Source: Nitrospina sp.
Lineage (GTDB): Bacteria; Nitrospinota; Nitrospinia; Nitrospinales; Nitrospinaceae
DNA length: 37,969 nucleotides
NCBI GenBank assembly: GCA_020430445.1
Contig: JAGQJZ010000021.1
Location: 1-37,969 of the forward strand
Reading direction: 5' to 3'
Shown: positions 16,201 to 23,449 of the stretch, piece by piece
How positions within the stretch are numbered: the stretch's first letter is position 1
Layout of the letters: each line of letters begins with the position of its first letter
Program-made: the position numbers and the translations under genes
The notes under the pieces: model-generated
The model's database searches: none
Seen by the model: the letters and a program-made list of their open reading frames with translations, nothing else
Told to the model about the DNA's origin: nothing

Positions 16201-18302
16201 TCGGCCTGCACGTACCCGCGGTGCGCCTCGACGGTCGCCGGGTCGTATTCGATCAGCTTGAGGAAAGACTTCCGCGCCAGCTTGACCTCGCCGACACGCA
16301 GTTCCCATTCCCCCTTTTCAACCGACTTGCGGATGAAGCCCTGCCGCGCTTCCTCGATGGCTTCCTCAAGATTGCCCGGGTCCTGGTTGATGGCCTCGTA
16401 CTGCACCAGGCTCATCTCGAAATTTTCCTCCTCGGCGTAAATGGCCGCGAGCCGGAAGCGGGCGGTATTTTTGGCTTCCGTGGCGCCTTCAAACCGGTCG
16501 AGGGTGCGCTTGTAGGATTCCTTGGCCAGCAGATTCTCCCCGGCCTCGTAATACAACTGGCCGATGCGGTTCTGCACCGCCCCCGCGAGACGCGGCAGTT
16601 CGGCGTACTGTTCGGTGAGCTGGGTCAGGCTGGCGATCTTTTTCGCCAGTGTCGGGTGCTGTTCGTGCAGTTCGAGGATCTCGGCGATGGCGCGCTGGGT
16701 CCAGTCTTCCCGGTCATAGTAGTCGCGCACCACCTGGACGAACGCCTGCACCAGGTTCTTCTGGTCGCCGACGGTCTTGTAAACCTTGCTCTGGGAGAAC
16801 GCCGCCTCGGCCGCAAGAAAACGGTAGGTGGGGTATTCCTTGATGACGTGCCGGTAATGCCGGAGCGCTTCGGAAAACTCTTCCAGTTCAAAATAAAGAT
16901 GCCCCTTCTCCAGCCAGGACCGGGCCACGGCGATGGGGCGCATTTCCGGGGTGTTGATGATGTCGTCGAACCGCTTGAGGGTTTCGTGGATTGTCTTCTT
17001 GTACTGTTCCTGCCCGGACTTGCGGGCGCGGATCACGTCGATCAGCATCAGCTCAATGCGCGCCCGCACGCTGTAGCGGGGATTGTCCTTGTATTCCTTG
17101 ATGATCTTTTCGTAGATCTCCGCCGCCTTGTCGAGCTGGCCCAGCGCCTGATAGCCCTTGGCCTGCCGCACGAGGATGCGGGCGATGGACTGGTTGCCGG
17201 CGAAATCGTGCACCAGCGCATTGTCGGCCAGCAGGCATTTGTAAATATTCTTGCCGTAATCCTCGCAGAGGTCCTCCACCGTCTGCAGTTCATTGCCGAA
17301 CTTGTCGCTGCTGGGCAGGAGCCCGTCCGGCGAGACGCCCCAGACATCGGTCCCTTTTGCCGTGGTGGAGGTGAAATAAACGCGGTTTCCGACCGGCACC
17401 GGCTGCAGGTCGTAAGTGGTGCTGTCGGTCAACTGGCGGAGTTTTCCCGGTGTCCCGTTTTCAAACCGGATGCTCCAGAGGTTGGGCTGATCGTCGATGG
17501 TGGTGCGGCCGTCGCCGTTGGTGTCGTCATGGTAGCGCGAAAAAAAGACGCGCGTGCCGTCCGGCGAAACGCGCGGCGAGACGTCGATGTTGTCCCCGGA
17601 AGTCAACTGCACCAGCTTGCCCGTCTTCAGGTTCTGCGCCCACAATCCGGATTCCTTCCCCCGCGCCACCATGACCATGTACTGCCCGTCTCCGGACAGG
17701 GCCGGACTCACGGCTTCGATTTTGGACACGCGGGTCCGTTTCTTCGTGCTCAGATCCAGCGCGTAAACATAGGGACGCGCGGTTTTGGGATCGTAGGAAG
17801 TGAAATAAAGCTGCTTTTGGTCCGGAGACCAGGTGGGGTCGCTTTCCGGCAGGGTGGCGTCGGTGAGGGCCGTTGCGGGCTCCTTGAATTTCTTGTCCGG
17901 GTCCTGCTCCTCCGGATCCGCCTTGAGGCTGTCGAGCGGCAGCAGGTAGATGTCGCCCTTCGGGTCCGTCCGGTTCGAAATGAACGCGATGAATTTTCCA
18001 TCCGGACTGATCGTCGGCGAATTGTCCTCGCCCGAATGCCAGGTCAGGCGCACGTCGGGGTCCTGCACCCCCGGTCCCAGATGCTTGAGCCACAAATCGA
18101 GATTCCCGGACTGGTCGGAAACGTACACCAGCGTCTGGCCGTCGGCGGACACCGTCGGCGCGAAATCTTCTCCGGGATTGCTGGTGACCTGCAGGGGTTT
18201 ATTGAAATTCGAACCGGCTGCCGCCGGACCGGCGCCCAGGCTCCCCAGGGTCAGAACCGCTGTCAGGACGCTCGAAATCCATCCCCGTATCCTCACTGTC
18301 AT
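10218..18302 (-). CDS. Giant exported TolB-propeller / TPR / tandem CHAT protein
   Basis: This product has 2694 residues. A Sec signal peptide (about 1-29, ending GPAAAGS) follows an ATG at 18300-18302 preceded by GAGGAG. Domains in order: PD40/TolB-type beta-propeller (about 32-325; repeats such as DFAPTVSADGQTLVYVSD); TPR array 1 (about 370-1240); an Ala/Pro-rich linker; a degenerate CHAT domain (about 1430-1736); TPR array 2 (about 1757-2280, ending AKARSFIDLLG); a coiled coil (about 2290-2345); and a CHAT caspase-like protease domain (about 2370-2694). The last has His2562 in HASHGEFD and Cys2607 in LSACQTG. The first CHAT copy has Val1600 and Asn1648 at the equivalent sites, so it should be inactive. 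CHAT domains are cysteine proteases often triggered through attached TPRs. Here the signal peptide implies action in the periplasm or outside the cell. Substrate unknown. rlpA follows after 20 bp. Confidence 0.93.
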   Translation of the reverse strand: MTVRIRGWISSVLTAVLTLGSLGAGPAAAGSNFNKPLQVTSNPGEDFAPTVSADGQTLVYVSDQSGNLDLWLKHLGPGVQDPDVRLTWHSGEDNSPTISPDGKFIAFISNRTDPKGDIYLLPLDSLKADPEEQDPDKKFKEPATALTDATLPESDPTWSPDQKQLYFTSYDPKTARPYVYALDLSTKKRTRVSKIEAVSPALSGDGQYMVMVARGKESGLWAQNLKTGKLVQLTSGDNIDVSPRVSPDGTRVFFSRYHDDTNGDGRTTIDDQPNLWSIRFENGTPGKLRQLTDSTTYDLQPVPVGNRVYFTSTTAKGTDVWGVSPDGLLPSSDKFGNELQTVEDLCEDYGKNIYKCLLADNALVHDFAGNQSIARILVRQAKGYQALGQLDKAAEIYEKIIKEYKDNPRYSVRARIELMLIDVIRARKSGQEQYKKTIHETLKRFDDIINTPEMRPIAVARSWLEKGHLYFELEEFSEALRHYRHVIKEYPTYRFLAAEAAFSQSKVYKTVGDQKNLVQAFVQVVRDYYDREDWTQRAIAEILELHEQHPTLAKKIASLTQLTEQYAELPRLAGAVQNRIGQLYYEAGENLLAKESYKRTLDRFEGATEAKNTARFRLAAIYAEEENFEMSLVQYEAINQDPGNLEEAIEEARQGFIRKSVEKGEWELRVGEVKLARKSFLKLIEYDPATVEAHRGYVQAEATLKRVPQALEFYKKRIEVEHPKAEDLYAYGLTYTYVDPPDLKNSEKWIRQALRLDAHNVYYHQTLGWVFEQLERTHPNADYLERAVQEYQDALVLNDPFVYPQNEANLLLNLGNGNYMLSNYFSAYLVYDQRFKSGRPFLNEQREALFYQRFGESAFKSEHPDEAVRYYKKSLALVTKLDEPKRMAELNDRIALAYQDMGAHAEAVQYFSQTLALNQQTENTVSMSRTLRNIANNLYALNQNRPGRDSDSLNRALGHYFQAIDELEQHGVVKRGKVKEGTGGGLMDVSFEAGVDEGSSQAALGFDKKGEQKLIFHYVGKIFGDFGDYQKAIDYFQKKLDLIPKDLDPKLHVPLLVEKALLLNQIGHYHFQAGHIEKSKPYFRDSYSISQQIKNRQGIGVNAANLGRTLILQARTLPFDRMQGEIAQVMALLEEAEAALDRETESLANPEYRVYLKNELGILNHYLAYHLADTAAVGNPKDPVQAFKASLKSLDTVASHSSRSREYFKKALEAAEGLPEAQRKPLVASVKKNLELARFLSGQKEKGMAAAEPAAATPPKIPVFAQWQLRFMESMEKSGEDRFALLQEADRQLSRLPFGYDRGPAHLPMIEDLYRQLALELFDRKEFSASLAASEALVRQTLLAKLGGVPLKFEGETRQALFEEVQGFSRDLAALYANAGPDMEAVQAEADGLLAGYDDFLQGVIAGEDPGLLSLISSAVPGREEIQQLLRPGTALVEYAWMGDRILVWWLEGDSIKGGQIRLNPALENRLVQLGREGGAVSAEDIGMLSQALITPVAAAIQGAKSLVLVANGPLEFLPWAALQVGGKPLVETVSIAYQSSLSQFALSEFSKNLYNSRLLAVEMDGFSGVQDRFVSAENLVRDDGSVEQFSNRYRHFGVVSVDSPAYLAGLDVDQSFISLTRRVHHYERLQLPRILSRKVDSNFIALNEVGLRFSNETSVSPTAPLIHALTFAGYPGVLLHQGPVDPKRHAEFLSVFFKTFRRGNPAESLRLAQLELAKTSGSGFDWAAYRYYGFPGMTEEEKNAFAESRYQENIQAGVTAFKGKEWLAAISRFEKALVLIDFLKDKGQAGQLNKLLAQAAYNLGDYKKGVHYQKQVLDLATQAEDPEQVAEAHFFLGILYSRDEDFAPSVEHLSKALKFYEEYEILDKLAESYSTLGIVEENALDYDDALKAFSASIQLHEEMGEDLNRGRELRRIGRIYLLRLNNYPKALEYFTTANKLFQELDVAEQTVESWLEMGQAVEKQSRFDDATALYKKAQALAEEKDLKLQLSKSFLYQGNSEWFQGNYQNAFSLQKQALSVAEGIDDEHQQVWIYNTLGLIYWTLNDSRRALENLKKSRDMAEQVKAYLDVASAYNNMGLVYRKDKDYEKSIELFNEALKRDVKLKSKWGQGYTHRNLGMSYLRMKKLEDAESHIKEAIRISGEIGNTTNLIKAKLELGNLAKERKQCAEAIAVFKETAGLSRKHNIKEVLWRALQGQGACLSETGKRPEAIAVYKQAVDVVDSMRASIKVEEFQNGFLTDKQDVYKELILLLLDTGEIKSSFEYAERAKARSFIDLLGNQKMSLKDDVSQKIYDRLTAQKQVIREIEEKLSNTEGEEAVKEVQQQLVQARNGYQDLLIEVKQKSPQVSNFVTVESISLEKLKGLLEPEVALVEYLVTEKELVAWVITRGGIQVVRTPVEEKLLADLIKDYRNRMQNLAPLEEQSKTLHDLVVRPVEPHLGTARVVGIVPHSHLHYLSFASLYDGQAYLIERHPLFFSPSASVLEYTFKRQRERAAGKAVKVLAMGNPDLGTVNYDLPLAELEANAIRWDFPEVTILTRDKARESWLQEHIAEYQIIHIASHGEFDPVNPLFSSLKLARDEAADGNFEVNEVFSLDIKADLVTLSACQTGLGEITGGDELVGLNRAFIYAGTHAIVSSLWRVSDISTAVLIKHFYRNYINEKKGESLRKAQLQVKRLYPHPSYWAGFILTGDYR

Positions 18303-18457
18303 GTCTCTCCTCAAGATAAATGGGCCGACGCAATCCGCCTGCATCTGTCAAGTATAACGTCACCGCCGGGAACAAGGAAAGTGGTGGATTTTAAATTGAT
18401 TTTAATGATTTTGCGGGATCGCGGCCGGACTGTTTTAGCCGGGCTGTTTTCAGGAGT

Positions 18458-19390
18458 TTAACCGCGGGTGGTGAGCAGGTTCTGGCGGAATGATTTGAAA
18501 ATATTTTTGATCGGGGGAATGAGCTTTTCCTTGATTTCCTCCGGCACCCAGTTGATTTTTTCGATGGGCCAGGTTTCGAACTTGAGAATATCGAATCCGT
18601 GCCGGAGATAGGGCTCCCGAAGCCCTTCCTCGAATCCGTAAATCAGGGCGTTGTGGAGCGTCATTTCGTACAGTTCGCGGATTTCATCCGCCTCGTGCAG
18701 ACCGCGCATGAACCGGCTCATGAGCTCTTCGATAATGGGCTCGGCGTGCTCCAGAAAATCTTCCGAAAACGCCTCCTTCAGCGTCAGATAGGTGATGATG
18801 ACATCCTGCAGCATGTATTTGGTCTCCTGGGGGTCCGTCAGGGTCGGTCCCTTGTCGAGATCCAGATTCTGCTTCAGTTCCCGCACCAGCCGGATGGAGT
18901 CGTAAATGATGGATTGCTCCCAGGACACGGCGTTCCATGAAATGATCGGCCGCAGCCAGCGGACGGTCTGGGTTTTGTCCTCCAGGTGCATGGTGATATT
19001 GGGCATCTCGCTGTTGGAGAACGGCAACTCCCCGCCCCACATTTTGAGTTCCAGATTCAGGCCGTGGGGCTGGAACGCGCGGACCAGGGTATTGGTGTAG
19101 AGGCCGACAAATTTTTCCAGGTTGCGGCGAAAGGTCAGGGTCAGATTGAGCGGCAGGTTGACCATGCAATAAAACCGCCAGATACGGCGTTTCGACTTGC
19201 CGTCGGGTTCGGCAATCAGATACGTGCCGCCCCAGATTCCCGAGGTGATGGGCAATTCCTTGCCGAACCCTTGCGACAGGTTGCGCGACACTTCTTCCGC
19301 CACGTTCTGGTAGAGTTCGTTCAGGTAATAGAGATTGGTAGTGTGGTCTTCATAGAAGACCGGGCCGGAGGTGTAAGGGCCGAAATCCAT
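18458..19390 (-). CDS. Unrecognised cytoplasmic protein, 310 residues
   Basis: I do not recognise a family. There is no signal peptide or transmembrane helix. The N-terminal half mixes strands and aromatic-rich segments (GIWGGTYLIAEPDG near 51-64, RIWRFYCMVNLPLNL, WGGELPFSN). The C-terminal half is strongly helical and acidic (about 170-260) and ends in a basic tail. AGGAG lies about 10 bp before the ATG. Codon composition matches the surroundings. It is divergent from nuoN across a 225-bp gap and lies 155 bp upstream of the giant CHAT gene start on the same strand, but there is room for a separate promoter, so co-transcription is uncertain. Confidence 0.78.
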   Translation of the reverse strand: MDFGPYTSGPVFYEDHTTNLYYLNELYQNVAEEVSRNLSQGFGKELPITSGIWGGTYLIAEPDGKSKRRIWRFYCMVNLPLNLTLTFRRNLEKFVGLYTNTLVRAFQPHGLNLELKMWGGELPFSNSEMPNITMHLEDKTQTVRWLRPIISWNAVSWEQSIIYDSIRLVRELKQNLDLDKGPTLTDPQETKYMLQDVIITYLTLKEAFSEDFLEHAEPIIEELMSRFMRGLHEADEIRELYEMTLHNALIYGFEEGLREPYLRHGFDILKFETWPIEKINWVPEEIKEKLIPPIKNIFKSFRQNLLTTRG

Positions 19391-19521
19391 GATGCGGAGT
19401 CTCCTGTTGCCGGGCCTAAAGGGTGGTGTTTCAGGAAAATCGGCAAATTCTTGCAGGATTCCCCGGATTTGTAAAGTGGCATGTGGCAGGCCCCGGTGGC
19501 AAAAGGGAACCTAACATTTGC

Positions 19522-19550
19522 TTGAAAAATCGGGGTAAATAGTTTAAAAC
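19522..19550 (+). promoter_or_regulatory. Candidate sigma-70 promoter for nuoN
   Basis: TTGAAA (19522-19527, five of six), a 17-bp spacer, then TAAAAC (19545-19550, four of six). It ends 65 bp before the nuoN ATG in an AT-richer patch. Such a promoter would give nuoN its own transcription independent of nuoABCDE. Confidence 0.4.
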
Positions 19551-19615
19551 TCTCGGAACAAAGCCGCCGAAACACCACCCGATCACCCGCAAACCAGCAA
19601 ACAACGGCCTTATCG

Positions 19616-21142
19616 ATGGAATTCGAGATCAATTACGCCGACATGAACTGGCTGGCCCTTCTGCCGGAAATCACCATTCTGGCGACGGCGCTGTATATCC
19701 TGATGATCGGGCTGCGCCAGGCGTTCGACAACAACCGTTTTCTCGCCCGGGCGTCGATGATCGGCATCGGGTTCGCGCTGCTGCTGACGCTGATGATGTG
19801 GGCCGGAGCCCCGTCCGCCAGCGACGAGACACAACCCGAGATGTTCTCCAACGCGCTCCTGCACGACCGGTTCGCGCTGAGCTTCAACCTGATCTTCCTG
19901 GCGATGTCGCTGTTTGCGGTCCTCGCCTCCTACCGGTACCCGAAACCGGACCACACCAATAAAGCGGAATATTTTGCCCTGATCCTGCTGGCCGTGGCCG
20001 GCATGATGTTCCTCGCCAAGGCGGGCAACCTGATCACGGCGTTCGTGGCGCTGGAGGTTTTCTCCATCGCGCTCTATATTTTGTGCGGTTTTTCCGCCAA
20101 GCACGGCACCGGTTCCGAAACGGCGGGCTCCGTCGGCGAATTGCCCTGGGAGACCCTGGGCTCGCAGGAATCCACCGTCAAATACCTGTTGAGCGGCGCT
20201 TTCGCCTCGGCGATCCTGGTTTACGGCATGGCGCTGACCTACGCCGGCACCGGGACCACGGAAATCCGCACGCTGGGCCACCTGCTCCAGGAAAACCCCT
20301 ATACGGAAAACAAACTGCTGTTCATCGGCATGGCGCTGATGTTCGCCGGGCTCGGCTTCAAGGTCTCGCTGGTGCCGTTCCACTCCTGGACACCGGATGT
20401 GTACCAGGGCGCGCCAACCCCCGTCACCGGGTTCATGTCGGTGGCCACCAAGGCGGCGGCGTTCGCGGTGATCGCCCGCATCTTCTTCGTCGCCCTGCCC
20501 TCGCTTGAAGAGGTCTGGATGCCGTTTCTGTTCGGCATCTCGGCGTTGACCATGCTGGTGGGCAACACGGCGGCGATCCTCCAGGACAACGTCAAGCGCA
20601 TGCTCGCCTATTCCGGCGTTGCGCACGCGGGCTACCTGCTGATGGGCATCGTCGCCAACAGCCAGGACGGCGTCGCCAGCCTGCTGTTCTACCTGGCTGT
20701 TTACCTGTTCATGAACATCGGCGCGTTCGCGGTGGTGTTCCTGCTCGAGGGCGAAGGCAAGGAAGGCAGCTCGATCTACCGCTTCCAGGGGCTGGCCAAG
20801 CGCAAACCAAAACTGGCCGCGGCCATGGCGCTGTTCATGCTGTCGCTCGCCGGGTTTCCGCCGACCGCCGGATTCTTCGGCAAGCTGTACCTGTTCCTCG
20901 CCGCGATCAAATCCGGCTACGTGCTCCTGGCCGTGCTCGCCGTGGTGGCCAGCATGATCGCCGTGTACTTTTACCTGCGCATCATCGTCATGATGTACTT
21001 CCGCGACGGCGAAGAGGAAATCAACATCGACATGAACCGCGGCATGACCGCCATCGTCACCGTCAGCACCGTCGCTATTGTCGCCATCGGCCTGTTCCCC
21101 TCCATCTTCATGCAGCTGGCGCTGGCCTCGATCCCGTTCTAA
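19616..21142 (+). CDS. nuoN: NADH-quinone oxidoreductase subunit N
   Basis: This is an antiporter-like membrane subunit of complex I that translocates protons. The 508-residue product is hydrophobic throughout, consistent with about 14 helices. Glu147 in ALEVFS, Lys189 in VKYLLSGA and Lys249 in GLGFKVSLVPFHSWTPDVYQ occupy the positions of the conserved proton-path residues; the last block is the hallmark of NuoL/M/N. Residues about 162-184 form a polar Gly/Ser/Glu-rich insertion between the Glu and Lys helices that is absent from compact NuoN proteins. The gene is isolated from nuoABCDE by about 17 kb and is on the opposite strand. The start lacks a strong Shine-Dalgarno; an internal ATG at codon 10 is an alternative. 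Confidence 0.94.
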   Translation: MEFEINYADMNWLALLPEITILATALYILMIGLRQAFDNNRFLARASMIGIGFALLLTLMMWAGAPSASDETQPEMFSNALLHDRFALSFNLIFLAMSLFAVLASYRYPKPDHTNKAEYFALILLAVAGMMFLAKAGNLITAFVALEVFSIALYILCGFSAKHGTGSETAGSVGELPWETLGSQESTVKYLLSGAFASAILVYGMALTYAGTGTTEIRTLGHLLQENPYTENKLLFIGMALMFAGLGFKVSLVPFHSWTPDVYQGAPTPVTGFMSVATKAAAFAVIARIFFVALPSLEEVWMPFLFGISALTMLVGNTAAILQDNVKRMLAYSGVAHAGYLLMGIVANSQDGVASLLFYLAVYLFMNIGAFAVVFLLEGEGKEGSSIYRFQGLAKRKPKLAAAMALFMLSLAGFPPTAGFFGKLYLFLAAIKSGYVLLAVLAVVASMIAVYFYLRIIVMMYFRDGEEEINIDMNRGMTAIVTVSTVAIVAIGLFPSIFMQLALASIPF

Positions 21143-21154
21143 TCCCCCAAACGG

Positions 21155-21595
21155 CTATTTCTTTTCCAGAATAAACGTCACCGGTCCGTCGTTGACGATG
21201 TCCACCTGCATGTCCGCGCCGAACCGGCCTTCCCGAACAGCAAGGCCCGAACGCATGACGGCCTCCACGAACATGCGGTACAACGCTTCCGCCCGGTCCG
21301 GCGGCGCGGCGTTGTCGAATCCCGGCCGCCGCCCTTTCGAACAGTCCCCCGCCAGGGTGAACTGGGAAACGACGAGGATCTCTCCCCCGATGTCCTGCAC
21401 CGAACGGTTCATTTTTCCGGCGTCGTCCGGAAAGATTCTCAGGTTGAGCGTTTTTTCCGCCAGCCAGTGGACGGCTTCGTCCCGGTCGCCCTTTTCCGCA
21501 CCGAACAGGATCATCACTCCCCGGCCGATACGGCCAGTTTCTTCCCCGCCGACGGTCACGGCGGATGCGATCACGCGCTGCACAACCAGTTTCAT
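21155..21595 (-). CDS. dtd: D-aminoacyl-tRNA deacylase
   Basis: Dtd hydrolyses D-amino acids (and glycine) mischarged on tRNA, a cytosolic proofreading step. The 146-residue length is standard. Both active-site motifs are present: SQFTLAGD at residues 77-84 and NDGPVT at 135-140 (the cross-subunit Gly-Pro motif). The [13 protein letters not shown] start is also typical. It lies 31 bp downstream of the small Cys-rich gene on the same strand and converges on nuoN with a 12-bp gap. Nothing unusual is seen. Confidence 0.96.
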   Translation of the reverse strand: MKLVVQRVIASAVTVGGEETGRIGRGVMILFGAEKGDRDEAVHWLAEKTLNLRIFPDDAGKMNRSVQDIGGEILVVSQFTLAGDCSKGRRPGFDNAAPPDRAEALYRMFVEAVMRSGLAVREGRFGADMQVDIVNDGPVTFILEKK

Positions 21596-21626
21596 GTGAA
21601 ATACTTTCCGGGAAGGGATGCGTTGG

Positions 21627-21824
21627 TCAACGGGCGTTGAAGAAACGGCTGGCGGTGCCGTCCGGGCCGATCAGCACCTTGACCGGCCGGTAGCATTTGG
21701 GACAGCGGCCTTCGTAGGCGTTGCCGTCCTTGTTGATGTAGACACGCCGGTACACGTTGCAGCATTCAAAGTGAATGCCCAGAAATTTTTTGCCCCTGGA
21801 AGGCGGGTTGGATTGTTCACTCAT
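21627..21824 (-). CDS. Small Cys-rich (zinc-ribbon-like) protein
   Basis: This 65-residue protein has a Cys-Cys pair at 21-22 (FECCNVYRR) and a CPKC motif at 41-44, giving four cysteines suited to one metal site. The second strand contains [12 protein letters not shown]. It is short, basic and soluble. The likely pairing with dtd (31-bp gap, same strand) suggests a shared transcript, but no functional link is known. Role could be nucleic-acid or protein binding; I cannot say which. Confidence 0.72.
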   Translation of the reverse strand: MSEQSNPPSRGKKFLGIHFECCNVYRRVYINKDGNAYEGRCPKCYRPVKVLIGPDGTASRFFNAR

Positions 21825-21935
21825 TGTTCACGGATAGCAACAGAAACCACTTCGTTTTTTTCAAAGCGGCTTCTGTGCCCTTCATCTGGCTCTTGCTTGT
21901 TCTTTGTCCGCTGTGTCGTGGCCTGACACAACCGC

Positions 21936-22841
21936 CTACGACGCCCTCAACGCCTCCAGCGTTTTCATCTTGCGCTCGATAAAATACTTGTGAGGGACGC
22001 GCATGGCCTTGGTGATGCGGCGGATTTCCTCCGTCTCTTCATACGACAGGTCGCCGTCCGCCGCGCCGATGGCGAAAAAACAATCGACAAAATGCAGGCG
22101 GGCGTTGTAGGTGGTGAGCCGGTTGAACTCGCGGATCACCTCGTCGAAATCAAACCCCTGTTTCGCCTGCGTCTCCAAAACCTCGAACAGGAGACGCCAC
22201 TCCTGATTGTTGAACTCGAATCGCTCGGCAAGCACTTTCTTGAGCGCCTTCTTCTCACTCTCCTCGAATTTTTCATCCACCTCGGCGACCGAGGCCAGCA
22301 GCGTTCCCAGCAGGCAGAGAAAATACAACTGGTCTTCATCAAGCGCGATTTTCTTTCCCGACTGCTGCGCCAGAATTTCGATGTGGCACAGAACGGTACT
22401 CTTGAAGTAGTGGACCATCTCCGGGTTCTTTTCCCGGGCCGGTTTGAACAGGGTGTTTTTCAAAAACGATTTCAATTTGCCGAAGGAACGGCGCGTGACG
22501 GTGCTGTTGTCGAGCAGGTTCCGCAGGTGGTCGAGCAGTTCGCGTTCCTGGGGCTTCAGCTTTTTGTCGGCGTGCGCCATTTCCTCCACAATCGCCAACG
22601 CCTCCTTGCGATTCTTTTTTGAACCCATCTGGGCCGTGAGGTCCTTGAACAGGGCGGTCTGCTCCTGCTTGGACACCGGCGCGCGCAGGTAGGGCTGAAG
22701 CTGGCGGATCTCGTCCTGGCTGAGGTTGAGCTTGCGGTACAGGTTTTTGAGGACGTTCAATTCCGAATTGGTGATCTCGCCATCCGCCCAGGCGACGACC
22801 GCCAGGGCTCTCAGCAGGCTGAATTTTTCATTTTTGGACAT
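21936..22841 (-). CDS. Double TerB-like helical protein
   Basis: This 301-residue, all-helical soluble protein has four copies of the acidic TerB-type loop pattern (AxADGxLxxxE): AWADGEITNSEL (18-29), AHADKKLKPQE (near 89-99), AEVDEKFEESE (near 185-195) and GAADGDLSYEE (259-269). TerB domains carry two such acidic turns each, so this is probably a tandem of two domains joined by a basic linker (about 115-160, including KLKSFLKNTLFKPAREK). TerB domains bind metals and appear in stress and membrane-surveillance systems. No ter neighbours are present, so tellurite resistance should not be inferred. It stands alone, 111 bp upstream of the Cys-rich gene start. Confidence 0.85.
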   Translation of the reverse strand: MSKNEKFSLLRALAVVAWADGEITNSELNVLKNLYRKLNLSQDEIRQLQPYLRAPVSKQEQTALFKDLTAQMGSKKNRKEALAIVEEMAHADKKLKPQERELLDHLRNLLDNSTVTRRSFGKLKSFLKNTLFKPAREKNPEMVHYFKSTVLCHIEILAQQSGKKIALDEDQLYFLCLLGTLLASVAEVDEKFEESEKKALKKVLAERFEFNNQEWRLLFEVLETQAKQGFDFDEVIREFNRLTTYNARLHFVDCFFAIGAADGDLSYEETEEIRRITKAMRVPHKYFIERKMKTLEALRAS

Positions 22842-22933
22842 GTCGCGGGAACTTCCGGGGAGCGAGGTTCATGAAATCGGCATAACCGTTTCATTGTACC
22901 CAAAGGGCCGGGATTCGTGAAGCCTCTTGCATC

Positions 22934-23374
22934 CTATTTGGGAGAGGGAATGGGCAGGGAAGGATGCCTTTCGAGCACGGCGGTGTAGTCCGCCGGCAGG
23001 TTGAAGTGCCGCGCGCCCTTCACAATAATGTCCAGGTACCCTTTCGCCGGCTTGCCGGGGTGCGCGTCGCAGGCGACGTAGACCAGCGCCTGCCGGGCGC
23101 GATCCCCCTCTCCTGTTACCTGGAGAAAACGGCGCGTGTACAGTTTTTCCTCAACACCCTCGAAGGCATCCAGCGCCCGCACGTGCCGGTCCGCCGCCAG
23201 CCACAAAACGCCGTGCACGGTTTCCCCCGTCTGTGGGATCACCGTGGCGAATCCCCGGCGGTTGATGACGAAGCGGTGATCAGGAAGGCGGGCGACCCCG
23301 GCGGCCCGTATCCCCGGGCACAACCGCGCCATATGCCCCGGCTCCATGTTCATTCCAAAAGCAAAGTAGAGCAC
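22934..23374 (-). CDS. Gamma-glutamylcyclotransferase-like (AIG2/GGCT) protein
   Basis: The product has about 146 residues and the GGCT fold: start VLYFAFGMNM (normally YFAYGSNM, a Ser-to-Met change in the substrate loop), then HGVLWLA, and DAFEGVEE, which holds the candidate catalytic Glu72. The tail ALVYVACDA...PAKGYLDIIVKGARHFNLP is typical. Enzymes of this fold release 5-oxoproline from gamma-glutamyl compounds; substrate unknown. I prefer the GTG at 23372-23374 because GGAGG sits 6 bp upstream and it leads directly into the fold; a TTG 18 bp further upstream is possible. The ribosome-binding site lies within the T-rich tail of the terminator-like hairpin just upstream. Confidence 0.83.
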   Translation of the reverse strand: MLYFAFGMNMEPGHMARLCPGIRAAGVARLPDHRFVINRRGFATVIPQTGETVHGVLWLAADRHVRALDAFEGVEEKLYTRRFLQVTGEGDRARQALVYVACDAHPGKPAKGYLDIIVKGARHFNLPADYTAVLERHPSLPIPSPK

Positions 23375-23391
23375 CCGCTCCCTCCAAAACA

Positions 23392-23417
23392 AGAGGCATG
23401 CCCTTGGGCATGCCTCT
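23392..23417 (-). terminator. Perfect 12-bp hairpin, probable terminator of the tail-fibre-like cassette
   Basis: Arms 23392-23403 and 23406-23417 are perfectly complementary with a 2-nt centre (effectively a 4-nt loop). On the minus strand the hairpin is followed by TGTTTTGG, a short T-rich tail. It lies 32 bp after the stop of the 23450-25099 gene, as expected for an intrinsic terminator, and just before the GGCT-like gene. Confidence 0.6.
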
Positions 23418-23449
23418 ATAGAGTAGAGAAAATTATCTTCAGAGAGAAA

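Noticed and set aside
18347..18356. Perfect TTGACA and a TATACT on the minus strand upstream of the giant gene
   Set aside because: They overlap each other, and neither has a partner hexamer at 16-18 bp, so I could not assemble a convincing promoter.
13884..18461. A 1525-codon open frame on the plus strand opposite the giant CHAT gene
   Set aside because: It is the antisense shadow of a high-GC gene. Its translation is rich in His, Gln, Arg and Val with no domain, while the minus frame has clear propeller, TPR and CHAT motifs.
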